A DNA stretch of 64,000 nt from Bryocella elongata (GTDB taxonomy: Bacteria > Acidobacteriota > Terriglobia > Terriglobales > Acidobacteriaceae): the NCBI RefSeq assembly GCF_900108185.1, contig NZ_FNVA01000009.1:62001-126000 (forward strand), written 5' to 3'. A program made the translations under genes and the position numbers. Under the pieces are notes generated by a model. The model was not told where the DNA came from. It ran no database searches and saw only the letters and a program-made list of their open reading frames with translations. The number at the start of each line of letters is the position of its first letter. Position 1 is the first letter of the stretch. Positions 1 to 8,685 of the stretch are shown in pieces.

Positions 1-867
1 CGCCTTCGTCTCTTCGGTCATTGTGGAGAGATCGTTTCCGGCCAGCAGCGGGGCTGCCAGGATCGCCCATAGGCTCATGTGCGTTCGGTATTCCTCCGCA
101 CTCATCCCTCCGTTCCCAACCTCCAGCATGTCGGGGTCATTCCAATGACCCGGCCCAGCGAATCGCGAAAGACCCGCCTGGCTGAAGCCGATCTCCGCCA
201 TCCGGGCATACTTGTCGTTGATATCCCCCGTCGTGCGCCATAGATTGCCACCAACCTGCGGGCCCCACGCCCAGACGGAGTCGACGCCGTACTGGCAAAG
301 GCTATAAACGATGGGCCGCCCCGTCGCTCGAAGTGCGTCATGCATCTTCATGTACGCATCGAACATCACCTTATGAGCTGCTTCTGCCGACCCTGCGGCC
401 TTCATCTGGTCGCGCAGCCCGCAGAGGTCGTACTTCAAGTAGTCGATGCCCCAGGCTGCATACGTGTTGGCGTCCTGCTGCTCGTGCCCGAGGCTGCCTT
501 CAAACTTCGCGCACGTTTTCGCACCGGGCGAGGAATAGATGCCAAGTTTGAGCCCCTTGCTGTGCACAAAATCGGCAAGAGCCTTCATGTCCGGAAACTT
601 CTCGTTGGAGTGAATGTTCCCCTGGGCATCACGCTCCCCCTCCCAGGTATCGTCAATGTTGACATAGACATATCCCGCGTCGCGCATCCCGCTGGAGACC
701 ATCGCCTCTGCCGTGGAGCGGATCGTCGCATCATCCACCTTGCCCCGAAAATGGTTCCAGCTGTTCCAACCCATCGGCGGTGTTGGAGCTACGGCCTTCT
801 GTTGCGCACCCAGGCTCCAGCCCACTGCAAACAGTGGCATCACCAGCCACCTGAGTTTCACGTTCAT
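1..867 (-). CDS. GH27 alpha-galactosidase, 3' end cut by window edge
   Basis: Secreted alpha-galactosidase that would release terminal alpha-galactose from oligosaccharides. 289 codons are visible and the reading frame runs off position 1, so the C-terminal half (end of the barrel and the beta-sandwich) is missing. The start ATG at 867 opens a signal peptide (MNVKLRWLVMPLFAVGWS...GAQ). Family marks follow in order: TPPMGWNSWN just after the signal, YVNIDDTWEG, LKYDLCG (Asp is the GH27 nucleophile) and GPGHWNDPDMLEVGN. It is divergent from the TonB-dependent receptor across a 464-bp promoter region, so it probably belongs to the same glycan utilisation locus. GH27 assignment is firm; exact substrate (galactomannan, raffinose-type sugars, glycan side chains) is not readable from the sequence. 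Confidence 0.93.
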   Translation of the reverse strand, partial: MNVKLRWLVMPLFAVGWSLGAQQKAVAPTPPMGWNSWNHFRGKVDDATIRSTAEAMVSSGMRDAGYVYVNIDDTWEGERDAQGNIHSNEKFPDMKALADFVHSKGLKLGIYSSPGAKTCAKFEGSLGHEQQDANTYAAWGIDYLKYDLCGLRDQMKAAGSAEAAHKVMFDAYMKMHDALRATGRPIVYSLCQYGVDSVWAWGPQVGGNLWRTTGDINDKYARMAEIGFSQAGLSRFAGPGHWNDPDMLEVGNGGMSAEEYRTHMSLWAILAAPLLAGNDLSTMTEETKA

Positions 868-902
868 GTCCTCACCCTTTCGATTGCAAACTCGACTCGC
901 AC

Positions 903-920
903 ATTTATACGTATTATTTT
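903..920. promoter_or_regulatory. Near-palindromic operator candidate (TTTATACGTATTATTTT type)
   Basis: The core ATACGTAT is a perfect palindrome in an AT-rich patch 36 bp upstream of the GH27 start. The same 12-mer ATTTATACGTAT occurs upstream of the GH101/129-like gene near 13651, and the half ACGTATAA occurs at 1235-1242. The shared sequence next to co-located glycan genes suggests one transcription factor, whose family I cannot name. No regulator gene lies beside it in this window. Confidence 0.45.
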
Positions 921-1183
921 TTCGATCCGTCAATCCATTTTGTGACGAAGATCGTCTTCTTTCGCTCGCGCCATCCGCATCCTGTGATTGGCTGCCGCGA
1001 AGAGCCAGTCCAGCGGCGCCCGTGCTCCTGTCGCCCGCGCGCCTCCAACGTCCAAAGGCTTCCGGCCATCTTTGTAGCATTTTTGTGGCCTCATCGAGAG
1101 CCCGACGGCACGCCAACCGAGACACTTCCGGCGTCAGGCACAGATTCGCTGGCAAAACCAACCTTCAACCTACGAAAAACTCA

Positions 1184-1245
1184 TTGACAACGGTCACATG
1201 CAGCGCCTATGTTTGCCCGCGCCGCAAAATTAGCACGTATAACTA
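1184..1245 (+). promoter_or_regulatory. Promoter and operator half-site for the TonB receptor gene
   Basis: TTGACA at 1184-1189 is followed after 17-18 bp by CTATGT/TATGTT (1207-1213), a reasonable sigma-70 promoter. Just downstream, at 1231-1245, TAGCACGTATAACTA carries on the minus strand the octamer TTATACGT that is also found in the other two operator-like sites of this locus. Its place after the -10 box would suit a repressor. Apart from these sites, the interval 868-1331 between the divergent genes shows no gene that I can support. Confidence 0.35.
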
Positions 1246-1331
1246 GGCGTCAACCAGAGTCGCCACGGCTACGTGCTCCTTCGGCGGCGGGGCTTCGGCA
1301 CCCGCCGACATCACCAAACTGAGGCCGCTCG

Positions 1332-4300
1332 ATGACATTCAACTTCAAGATTCTCCTTCTCCGCCGGTGGCGCGCTTTCGCGTGCCTCACCGCGCTCTTC
1401 GTGCTCATCCAGCCGCACGGAGGGGCACAAAGCTCCAGCGCAAACATCACCGGCACCATCGAGGACACCTCGAATGCCGTGGTCCCCAACGCGACCGTGA
1501 CACTGGTCAATCAGGAGACCAACGTGCAGGTGACGACAAAATCACTGGCCAACGGTCAGTTCATCTTTCCGGACGTCCAGCCCGGCAAATTCACCGTGAT
1601 CGTCATGGCTTCGGGCTTCAAGGAGCTCAGAAAAGTGGGACTGGTCCTCCTCGCCTCCGAGCCTCTCGACGCCGGCACCCTCAAACTCGCGGTCGGCGAT
1701 GTGAAGGAGCAGGTCACGGTCCAGGCTGACATCACCCCGCTCCAGACCACCAGCGCCGAACGCTCGGCCGTTCTCGACAACGCGCAGATGGAGAATCTGC
1801 TCGTCATCGGACGCGACCCGATGGGCCTCACTCGCCTCAACCCGGGCGTCGTCGGTGGTGGCGGGTCTTCCAGCCTGAGCACGACATCGACACCGACGGT
1901 CAATGGCGTCAACAGCCAGTACAACTTCGTTTCTGTCGATGGCGTCCCCGGCAACACACGTGGCGGCAATACCTTCGATACGCCACCCAACATGGACGCC
2001 GTGCAGGAAGTCACCATGCTGGAGTCGAGCTACTCCGCAGCCAACGGTAAAGTCGCCGGGGCGAACTTCAACTTCGTGACCAAGAGCGGCACACAGCACT
2101 TTCACGGCGGGGCCTACTACTACTTCCGCAATGAGGACCTGAACGCCAACTCATACTTCAACAAGTTCAACGGATCCAACCAGGCCCGCGCCCGTTATCG
2201 GTACAACACCTTTGGCGGTACGCTGGGCGGCCCAGTCTTCTGGCCGGGCAAGTTCAACCGGGCCAAAGACAAACTCTTCTTCTTCGTGTCCATTGAAAAT
2301 GCCCCGATCACCTCTCCGGACGGAGTGAAGTATTTCCGCATGCCCACGGCAGCGGAGCTTGCGGGCGACTACTCACACACGTATCAACAGGGTCAGACCA
2401 CGGACAAACTGCTCTACATCAGGAACCCTGCTGCGTCGGGAACCTGCTCCTCGACGACCGGAGGGGCCGCATGCTTCGCGAACAACCAGATCCCCTCCGG
2501 CTCGATAAACTCCCAGGGCCTAGCCCTGATGCAGATCCTGTACAACAACACCATCGGTGCTAACCCGGGAAACTACATCGCGGATAACCCGGCATTGACG
2601 ACAAACAACTACAACTACACAACGAACCACTCCTCGGATAAGTCGTACAACCAGCAGATCGTCCGCATCGATTACTTCCCGACCGAGAAGCTGCATATGT
2701 TCGGGCGGTATAACCATGCCATCATCAACAATCTGGGCTATGCCTCGACGACAAACAAGTTCACGTGGTTGTTCCCGCTGAACTACCAGCTTGTCGAACC
2801 AAATTATGCGGGCAACGTAACGTATACGATCACGCAGAACCTGGTGAATGAGTTGAACGTCGGCTTCTCAGGCTGGCTCGAAAATTCCAAGTATGTTGCC
2901 AGTGACATCGCCAAGGTCCAGCTTGGAGCTTCAAACTTCAACCTTCCGTCCCTCTACTCGGGCGTGAACCCTCTCAACCTCTTTCCCAACGTCAACTACG
3001 GCATGACGAACGGCCCGACCTACGGCTGGGACTCCCGATTTCCGTTCGCGGACGTCGTGCACAACCTTGCTGCGAGCGATGGCTTGACCTGGGTCAAGAG
3101 CTCCCACACCTTCAAGTACGGCGTGGACTTCGAGCAGGATTCCTATCTGCAGCCGAACCACAACCGTGTTGGAACCTTCGACTTCTCGGTAAACACCAGC
3201 AACCCAAACGACACGAACTTCGCATACTCGAACTCAGAGCTCGGCAATCTGAATACCTATACCCAGGTCACCAAGCTCCTGAACTACGACCCCGTCACCA
3301 CCGTACTCGACTTCTACGCGCAGGACACCTGGAAGCTTAATCGTAAGTTGGTGCTGGACTACGGCATCCGTTGGTCATACGCCTTCTCTCAAAGCCTCGC
3401 CGTCGGCAACAACTTCGTGCCAAGCCTGTACAGTGCATCGGCAGCCCCAGCGCTCTATTCGTATACTCCTACGGGTGGTGCGGTCGTAGATCCTACGACT
3501 GGCAATCCGGCGGCTTATGCAGCTTATGCAGGTCTTATGGTTCCCGGCACGGGTAACCTCAACAACGGCCTCCTCTTCGCGAACACACCGGGCTACCCTT
3601 CTGGCACCACGTACAACCAGGGCCTGTTCTGGCAACCGCGGTTTGGCTTCGCGTATTCAGTAGACGACAAGACGGTCATCCGCGGTCACTATGGCATCTT
3701 CTATAACGCGCGATCCGGCTCGGGCCAGGAGGGCGACCTGACCAACAATGCTCCCAGCACCAACAGCCCCAAGCAGTACTACACAAGCATCAATTCGAGC
3801 GCGTCGAACTACTACGCTAACGCCGGCACACTCAGCGGGCCATTCTCCATCGGACATGCTCTGCCACTGCATATGCCGTTGCCATACACGGAGGAAGGAA
3901 GCTTGGGAGTTCAGCACCAGTTCCCGTTCGGTATGGTGGCGGATGTCGCCTATGTCGGGACATTTACGCGGCACGCGAGCCGTTATCTTCCCATCAACGA
4001 AGTCCCCTATAACTCGGAGTTCTCGCACTACTACACCACGGGTACTGGAAGTGCGACCAAGTGGAATTCGGTACCTGATAACTTCTTCCGTGCCTATGCA
4101 GGATTCGACAGCATCAGCATGCAACAGGATGACCTGACCGCGAACTATAACTCGCTGCAGGCCCGTCTCACTCGCCGCTTTCATAATGGCCTCGAGTTTG
4201 GTGTGAACTACACCTACTCCCGTACCATGGACTACGGCACCTGCGCCTCTACGGGTTGCAGCGACGCCTACAACTTCACCTCGGCCCTTTATCAGAATCT

Positions 4301-4952
4301 CCGGGCCTGGAACTATGGGCCAGCGAGTTATGACATCAAGCACAATCTTGCGATCAATTACCTCTGGACGTTGCCCAAAGGCAGCCATCTTTGGAACAAC
4401 TTCGCCACACGCGCGGTGCTGGACGGCTGGCAGATCTCCGGTGACATGACCTATCTGAGTGGCGCGCCCGCACAGGTGGGACTCTCGGTGACCGGCAGCC
4501 CAAACATCACCGGTGGTGGCGACGGCGCACGCGTGGCGCTCACCTGCGACCCCATGCACGGTGCTCCGCATACCTTCAACCAGTGGTTCAACACAAACTG
4601 CTTTGCGACTCCGGTGGCGGGCTCGCTCCCCACGGCGACGAACTCATCCCCCACCCCCTACACGGTCCCGACTGGAACGATGTCGCCCAAGGTCAACATC
4701 TTCCTTCCGGGGGACACCAACTTCGATACGGCGCTCTTCCGCAATGTGCCGATCGGGGACCGCGGCCTCGCCCTGCAGCTGCGCGTTGAAACCTACAACA
4801 CCTTCAACCACTCGGAGTTCAACGCGGTGAATGCCACTGCGCTGTTCAATGCCGCGACTACGTCCGGGGCTCTGCAGTCCAACAACCTGGGGCGAATGAG
4901 CGGAACCGCAAATCCTCGCTATATGCAACTGGCGCTGAGATTGAATTTTTAG
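1332..4952 (+). CDS. TonB-dependent receptor, Oar-like with carboxypeptidase-regulatory domain
   Basis: Outer-membrane receptor of the large acidobacterial type (1206 aa), likely importing oligosaccharides released by the neighbouring hydrolases with TonB energy. Signal peptide about residues 1-33 (hydrophobic FACLTALFVLIQ, cleavage after GGAQ). A CarboxypepD_reg-like beta-sandwich covers about 37-115 (ITGTIEDTSNAVVPNATVTL, then FIFPDVQPGKFTV). A plug domain follows (about 130-250, with NGVNSQYNFVSVDG), then the long beta-barrel ending in RYMQLALRLNF with the terminal aromatic residue typical of Omp85/BAM substrates. ATG start at 1332 is preceded by the promoter noted above. A strong hairpin terminator follows the stop. 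No SusD-like lipoprotein lies next to it, as usual for Acidobacteria, where these receptors work without SusD. Substrate is inferred from context only. Confidence 0.92.
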   Translation: MTFNFKILLLRRWRAFACLTALFVLIQPHGGAQSSSANITGTIEDTSNAVVPNATVTLVNQETNVQVTTKSLANGQFIFPDVQPGKFTVIVMASGFKELRKVGLVLLASEPLDAGTLKLAVGDVKEQVTVQADITPLQTTSAERSAVLDNAQMENLLVIGRDPMGLTRLNPGVVGGGGSSSLSTTSTPTVNGVNSQYNFVSVDGVPGNTRGGNTFDTPPNMDAVQEVTMLESSYSAANGKVAGANFNFVTKSGTQHFHGGAYYYFRNEDLNANSYFNKFNGSNQARARYRYNTFGGTLGGPVFWPGKFNRAKDKLFFFVSIENAPITSPDGVKYFRMPTAAELAGDYSHTYQQGQTTDKLLYIRNPAASGTCSSTTGGAACFANNQIPSGSINSQGLALMQILYNNTIGANPGNYIADNPALTTNNYNYTTNHSSDKSYNQQIVRIDYFPTEKLHMFGRYNHAIINNLGYASTTNKFTWLFPLNYQLVEPNYAGNVTYTITQNLVNELNVGFSGWLENSKYVASDIAKVQLGASNFNLPSLYSGVNPLNLFPNVNYGMTNGPTYGWDSRFPFADVVHNLAASDGLTWVKSSHTFKYGVDFEQDSYLQPNHNRVGTFDFSVNTSNPNDTNFAYSNSELGNLNTYTQVTKLLNYDPVTTVLDFYAQDTWKLNRKLVLDYGIRWSYAFSQSLAVGNNFVPSLYSASAAPALYSYTPTGGAVVDPTTGNPAAYAAYAGLMVPGTGNLNNGLLFANTPGYPSGTTYNQGLFWQPRFGFAYSVDDKTVIRGHYGIFYNARSGSGQEGDLTNNAPSTNSPKQYYTSINSSASNYYANAGTLSGPFSIGHALPLHMPLPYTEEGSLGVQHQFPFGMVADVAYVGTFTRHASRYLPINEVPYNSEFSHYYTTGTGSATKWNSVPDNFFRAYAGFDSISMQQDDLTANYNSLQARLTRRFHNGLEFGVNYTYSRTMDYGTCASTGCSDAYNFTSALYQNLRAWNYGPASYDIKHNLAINYLWTLPKGSHLWNNFATRAVLDGWQISGDMTYLSGAPAQVGLSVTGSPNITGGGDGARVALTCDPMHGAPHTFNQWFNTNCFATPVAGSLPTATNSSPTPYTVPTGTMSPKVNIFLPGDTNFDTALFRNVPIGDRGLALQLRVETYNTFNHSEFNAVNATALFNAATTSGALQSNNLGRMSGTANPRYMQLALRLNF

Positions 4953-4982
4953 TCAGTAGCGTTCCCATGGGTTTCCCTCAAT

Positions 4983-5020
4983 GCGGCCCGCGCAGATTCT
5001 CGTCGCGGGCCGCTACTTTT
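4983..5020 (+). terminator. Rho-independent terminator after TonB receptor gene
   Basis: Perfect 10-bp arms GCGGCCCGCG / CGCGGGCCGC with an 11-nt loop are followed by TACTTTT. It lies 30 bp after the receptor stop and separates it from the propeller gene. Confidence 0.85.
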
Positions 5021-5155
5021 CCAGTTCTGATGTCGAGGCAATCAAGATATGGATTCAAGATACCCAGTCGCCAACAGCAACCCGCCGCATCCTGAGTTGA
5101 ACGCTTCTCTGCTTACAGAGGCACTCCACCTCATGAAGTGCAACGTCACCGCATC

Positions 5156-7018
5156 ATGCACCTACACCCTCTCTATAGGCAGATCCGATTCTTGATCATT
5201 CGCTACCTTACTGCCGCGATCCTTCTGCACTCTTCCCTCACTGCCCGCGCGCAGGTGGATGTGCTCACCCAGCACAACGATCCCGCAAGAACGGGCTCCA
5301 ACCTTCGCGAGACCACGCTAGCACCTGACAATGTAAACGTCCGCCAGTTCGGGATGCTGTTCAAGCAGTCGGTGGACGACCAGGTCTATAGCCAACCGTT
5401 GCTTGTCTCCAATCTGGCCATGAGCGACGGGACTCACGACGTGGTGTATGTCACCACGGTGAACAACAGTGTGTATGCCTTTGACGCGAACGAACCCAAC
5501 GGCGCAGCCCCCATCTGGCATGTCAACTTCGGCACGCCGGCAAGTCTCAGCGACGGCAAGTTCGGTTGCGCGGACATCAATGGCAGCATGGGGATTATCG
5601 GCACGCCTGTCATTGACCGTGCTCGCCACGCTCTTTACGTTGTTGCGTTAACGAAATCCTCCACGGGCTACGCACAGCGACTGCACGCGCTTGATCTTGC
5701 GACAGGCGCCGACCTGCTCAACAGTCCCGTAATCATCCGCGCGCAGGCATTCGATGCTCTCGCCCAGAATCAACGTCCAGCTCTTGCCCTCTCGCACGGC
5801 ATGATCTACGTTGGATACGCCTCACACTGCGACAAGGAGCCCTACCACGGCTTTCTCCTCGCATACGATCAAGGTACGCTGCAACAAGTGGCGGCACTCA
5901 ACACCACTCCTACTGGGAGTGAAGGCAGTATCTGGCAGTCAGGGCAGGCACCAGCGATCGACGCAGCGGGCAATCTGTACGTTGTTACCGGCAATGGCTC
6001 GTGGGACGGGAAGGCCAACTTCGGAGAGAGCTTTCTCCGTCTGAGCCCCCAGCTCAAGGTCCTGGACTATTTCACGCCTACCAATCATCTGGAGCTCGAC
6101 CGAAAGGACAATGACCTCAACTCCTCAGGAGCCACGTTGATACCCGGCACTCCCTTTGTGCTTGGAGGAGGCAAGACCGGCATTATCTATGTCCTCGATC
6201 GGGATCACCTCGGTCACCTCGGCGACGAACATGCCGTCGAGCATTTCGCGGCGACCGTCTCGCATCTCCACAGCATCGTCTACTGGAAGAGCGACGCAAA
6301 CGGTGGGCTGCTGTACATGTGGGGACAACGCGATCGCGCCAAGGTCTATCGCTTACGCGACGGCATGTTCACACCCGCGCCGGCGATGAGCCGTACAGAT
6401 GTCAATGATGGCCACCCTGGGGCTATGCTATCCCTCTCTGCGAACGGCGGCGCCGACGGCATCCTCTGGGCAGCCATCCACGCGACGGGTGACTCCTGGC
6501 ACGAATCGCGTCCGGGCATCCTGCACGCCTTCGACGCTAACGACATCAACCGCGAGTTGTGGAACTCGCTCCAAAACCCGCAGCGCGACGACTGTGGGGA
6601 GTACTCGAAGATGGCGCCGCCGACCATCGCCAACGGCAGGGTCTACCTCGCAAGCTTCGGCACGGCAAACACAGGAACCGGCCAGCTTTGTGTCTATGGC
6701 CTGCTTCCCTCAGGGCCACCACCATCCGCCCCGCAGCATCTGTCCGCTGCCGCGACTCCGAATCGCGTGATCTTGACGTGGAACTCTTCGCCAGACGCTC
6801 GCACATACACCGTCATAGTGGCCGACGCCAATAGTCAAGCCGTCAGAGTCATTGGCAGAGGACTGACCACACCGCGCTTCGTTGACGAGTCGGCGCTCGA
6901 CGGCCACACATACCAGTATCGTGTCGTCGCCGCGAACACGAACGGCCCGAGCCAATCCTCCGGGGAAGTTTCCGTCTCGCTTCCCCGGTCCCATACTTCG
7001 ACCCACACCACCCACTAA
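5156..7018 (+). CDS. Secreted PQQ-like beta-propeller protein with C-terminal fibronectin III domain
   Basis: Exported protein of about 620 aa. After a signal peptide (FLIIRYLTAAILLHSSLTARAQ) it carries the hallmark VDVLTQHNDPARTGSN of acidobacterial PQQ-like propellers, then repeated blades such as VVYVTTVNNSVYAFDANEP, HALYVVALTKSS and GNLYVVTGNGSWDGK. Residues about 520-610 form a fibronectin type III domain (PSAPQHLSAAATPNRVILTW ... YQYRVVAANTNGPS). No catalytic residues for PQQ dehydrogenase activity are evident, so a binding or scaffold role on the cell surface is as likely as an enzyme. The start is uncertain: ATG 5156 is used, but an in-frame GTG at 5138 is possible; neither has a strong ribosome binding site. 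It sits between receptor and GH28 gene, same strand, 19 bp before the latter, so these two are probably co-transcribed. Confidence 0.8.
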   Translation: MHLHPLYRQIRFLIIRYLTAAILLHSSLTARAQVDVLTQHNDPARTGSNLRETTLAPDNVNVRQFGMLFKQSVDDQVYSQPLLVSNLAMSDGTHDVVYVTTVNNSVYAFDANEPNGAAPIWHVNFGTPASLSDGKFGCADINGSMGIIGTPVIDRARHALYVVALTKSSTGYAQRLHALDLATGADLLNSPVIIRAQAFDALAQNQRPALALSHGMIYVGYASHCDKEPYHGFLLAYDQGTLQQVAALNTTPTGSEGSIWQSGQAPAIDAAGNLYVVTGNGSWDGKANFGESFLRLSPQLKVLDYFTPTNHLELDRKDNDLNSSGATLIPGTPFVLGGGKTGIIYVLDRDHLGHLGDEHAVEHFAATVSHLHSIVYWKSDANGGLLYMWGQRDRAKVYRLRDGMFTPAPAMSRTDVNDGHPGAMLSLSANGGADGILWAAIHATGDSWHESRPGILHAFDANDINRELWNSLQNPQRDDCGEYSKMAPPTIANGRVYLASFGTANTGTGQLCVYGLLPSGPPPSAPQHLSAAATPNRVILTWNSSPDARTYTVIVADANSQAVRVIGRGLTTPRFVDESALDGHTYQYRVVAANTNGPSQSSGEVSVSLPRSHTSTHTTH

Positions 7019-7037
7019 TACACGCGTGAGGAGAACG

Positions 7038-8645
7038 ATGAGCCTGTTTCGACGAGATTTCTTGAAGTGGATGACACATGGCGCCGTTGGTACAGCGGCC
7101 GCAACCGTACTAAGCCCCGGAGCCCACGCCCATGCCGCGCCCCTGCCTGAGGAAGGCGCAAGCAGCGTCTTCGATGTGAAACGCTATGGCGCAACCGGCG
7201 ATGGCAAGACGATCGACACGAACGCTATCAACCGCGCCATTCTTGCGGCAGCGAGCAGCGGGGGCGGAACTGTTCGCTTCCCTGCAGGGACCTATGCGAG
7301 TTATTCCATTCACCTCAAGAGCCACGTTGCGCTATACCTTGAAACCGGCGCGACCATCCTCGCTGCGGATACTCCCGAAGGTGGCGGTACTAGCTACTAC
7401 GATCTCCCCGAACCGAAGACCGCTTGGGATGCCTACCAGGACTATGGCCACAACCACTGGCACAACAGCCTGCTGTGGGGCGAAGACCTCGAAGACATCG
7501 CCATCCTCGGGCCTGGCCTCATCTGGGGCAAAGGCCTCACGCGCAGCGAGAAGCCGTCGCAGATTCCCGGCATGGGGAACAAGGCCATCGCACTCAAGAA
7601 CTGCCGCAACGTCTTGCTACGCGACTTCTCCATCCTGAAGGGCGGGTGGTTCGGCATCCTGGCGACCGGTGTCGACAACCTCACGATCGATAACCTCAAG
7701 ATCGACACGGACCGCGACGGCATGGACCTCGACTGCTGCCGAAACGTGCGTGTCTCCAACTGCAGCGTCAACTCGCCGTGGGACGATGGCATCTGCCCAA
7801 AGAGCTCGTTTGCTCTCGGTTATGCGCGTGCTACAGAGAATGTGACCATCACTAACTGCTACGTCACGGGAGCGTATCAGCTCGGAACGATGCTCGATGG
7901 AACGTGGAAGCGCTGGCCCGCCGATAGCAAGATGACGAGCCCCACCGGCCGCATCAAGTGCGGGACCGAATCAAACGGTGGATTCAAGAACATCACCATC
8001 TCCAATTGCGTCTTTGACGGATGCCGGGGTTTCGCGCTCGAAAGCGTCGACGGTGCGCTGCTCGAGGACATCACGTTTACCGGCGTCACGATGCGGGACT
8101 GCGCCAACGTGCCACTCTACCTTCGCCTCGGCCGACGCATGCGCGGTCCGGCTGGAGTACCCGTCGGAACGCTGAGGCGCATCATCATCTCCAACGTGGT
8201 CAGCTATAACTCACTTGCGACCTTTGGCGGCGCGGGCCTTATCTGGGGACTTACAGATCACCCCATTGAAGACGTCAAGATTCACGACATCTACATGGAG
8301 CATCGTGGCGGAGGCACAGCGGAGGCAGCAACACGCGTATTCGAAGAGAAGGACACGGACTACCCTGAGCCCTATCGCGTGGGCAGTGTTCCGGCCAGTG
8401 GCTTCTACGTGAGGAACGTAAACAACATCGAGTTCACAAACGTTGAGCTCGCATGGACACAACCTGATGCCAGGCCTGCCATCGGTCTGCATAACGTCCA
8501 TGGTGCAGACTTCTTCCGCATCAAGACGCCAAAACTCGCGTCCGCACCGGTCTTTTCTCTACAGGACGTCGAAGATTTTGCGGTTGCTTCGTCGCGAAAT
8601 GTAGTGGACACGCGATTAGCCAGCGTCCCCAGCAAGACTCTTTGA
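7038..8645 (+). CDS. GH28 polygalacturonase-like glycoside hydrolase
   Basis: Right-handed beta-helix hydrolase (535 aa) expected to cut galacturonan or rhamnogalacturonan chains. The ATG at 7038 follows GTGAGGAGAACG (good Shine-Dalgarno) and opens a Tat-like signal, RRDFLKWM...AVGTAAATVLSPGAHAHA. The pectate-lyase-superfamily entry FDVKRYGATGDGKTIDTNAI (about residues 55-75) is followed by GH28 active-site elements: DTDRDGMDLDCC and SPWDDGICPKS (the paired Asp residues). A GRIKCGTESNGG segment resembles the RIK region. The usual GHG histidine motif is not evident, as in many divergent bacterial GH28 members, so specificity may differ from classical polygalacturonase. It ends in a hairpin shared with the convergent GH95 gene. 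Confidence 0.88.
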   Translation: MSLFRRDFLKWMTHGAVGTAAATVLSPGAHAHAAPLPEEGASSVFDVKRYGATGDGKTIDTNAINRAILAAASSGGGTVRFPAGTYASYSIHLKSHVALYLETGATILAADTPEGGGTSYYDLPEPKTAWDAYQDYGHNHWHNSLLWGEDLEDIAILGPGLIWGKGLTRSEKPSQIPGMGNKAIALKNCRNVLLRDFSILKGGWFGILATGVDNLTIDNLKIDTDRDGMDLDCCRNVRVSNCSVNSPWDDGICPKSSFALGYARATENVTITNCYVTGAYQLGTMLDGTWKRWPADSKMTSPTGRIKCGTESNGGFKNITISNCVFDGCRGFALESVDGALLEDITFTGVTMRDCANVPLYLRLGRRMRGPAGVPVGTLRRIIISNVVSYNSLATFGGAGLIWGLTDHPIEDVKIHDIYMEHRGGGTAEAATRVFEEKDTDYPEPYRVGSVPASGFYVRNVNNIEFTNVELAWTQPDARPAIGLHNVHGADFFRIKTPKLASAPVFSLQDVEDFAVASSRNVVDTRLASVPSKTL

Positions 8646-8650
8646 CTTGT

Positions 8651-8681
8651 CGCGGCATCCGCGTCTGGAGCGGATGCCGCG
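8651..8681. terminator. Bidirectional hairpin between convergent GH28 and GH95 genes
   Basis: Arms CGCGGCATCCGC and GCGGATGCCGCG (12 bp, perfect) enclose a 7-nt loop in the 40-bp space between two converging stop codons. There is no long T run, but position and stability support a terminator for both strands. Confidence 0.7.
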
Positions 8682-8685
8682 CCCA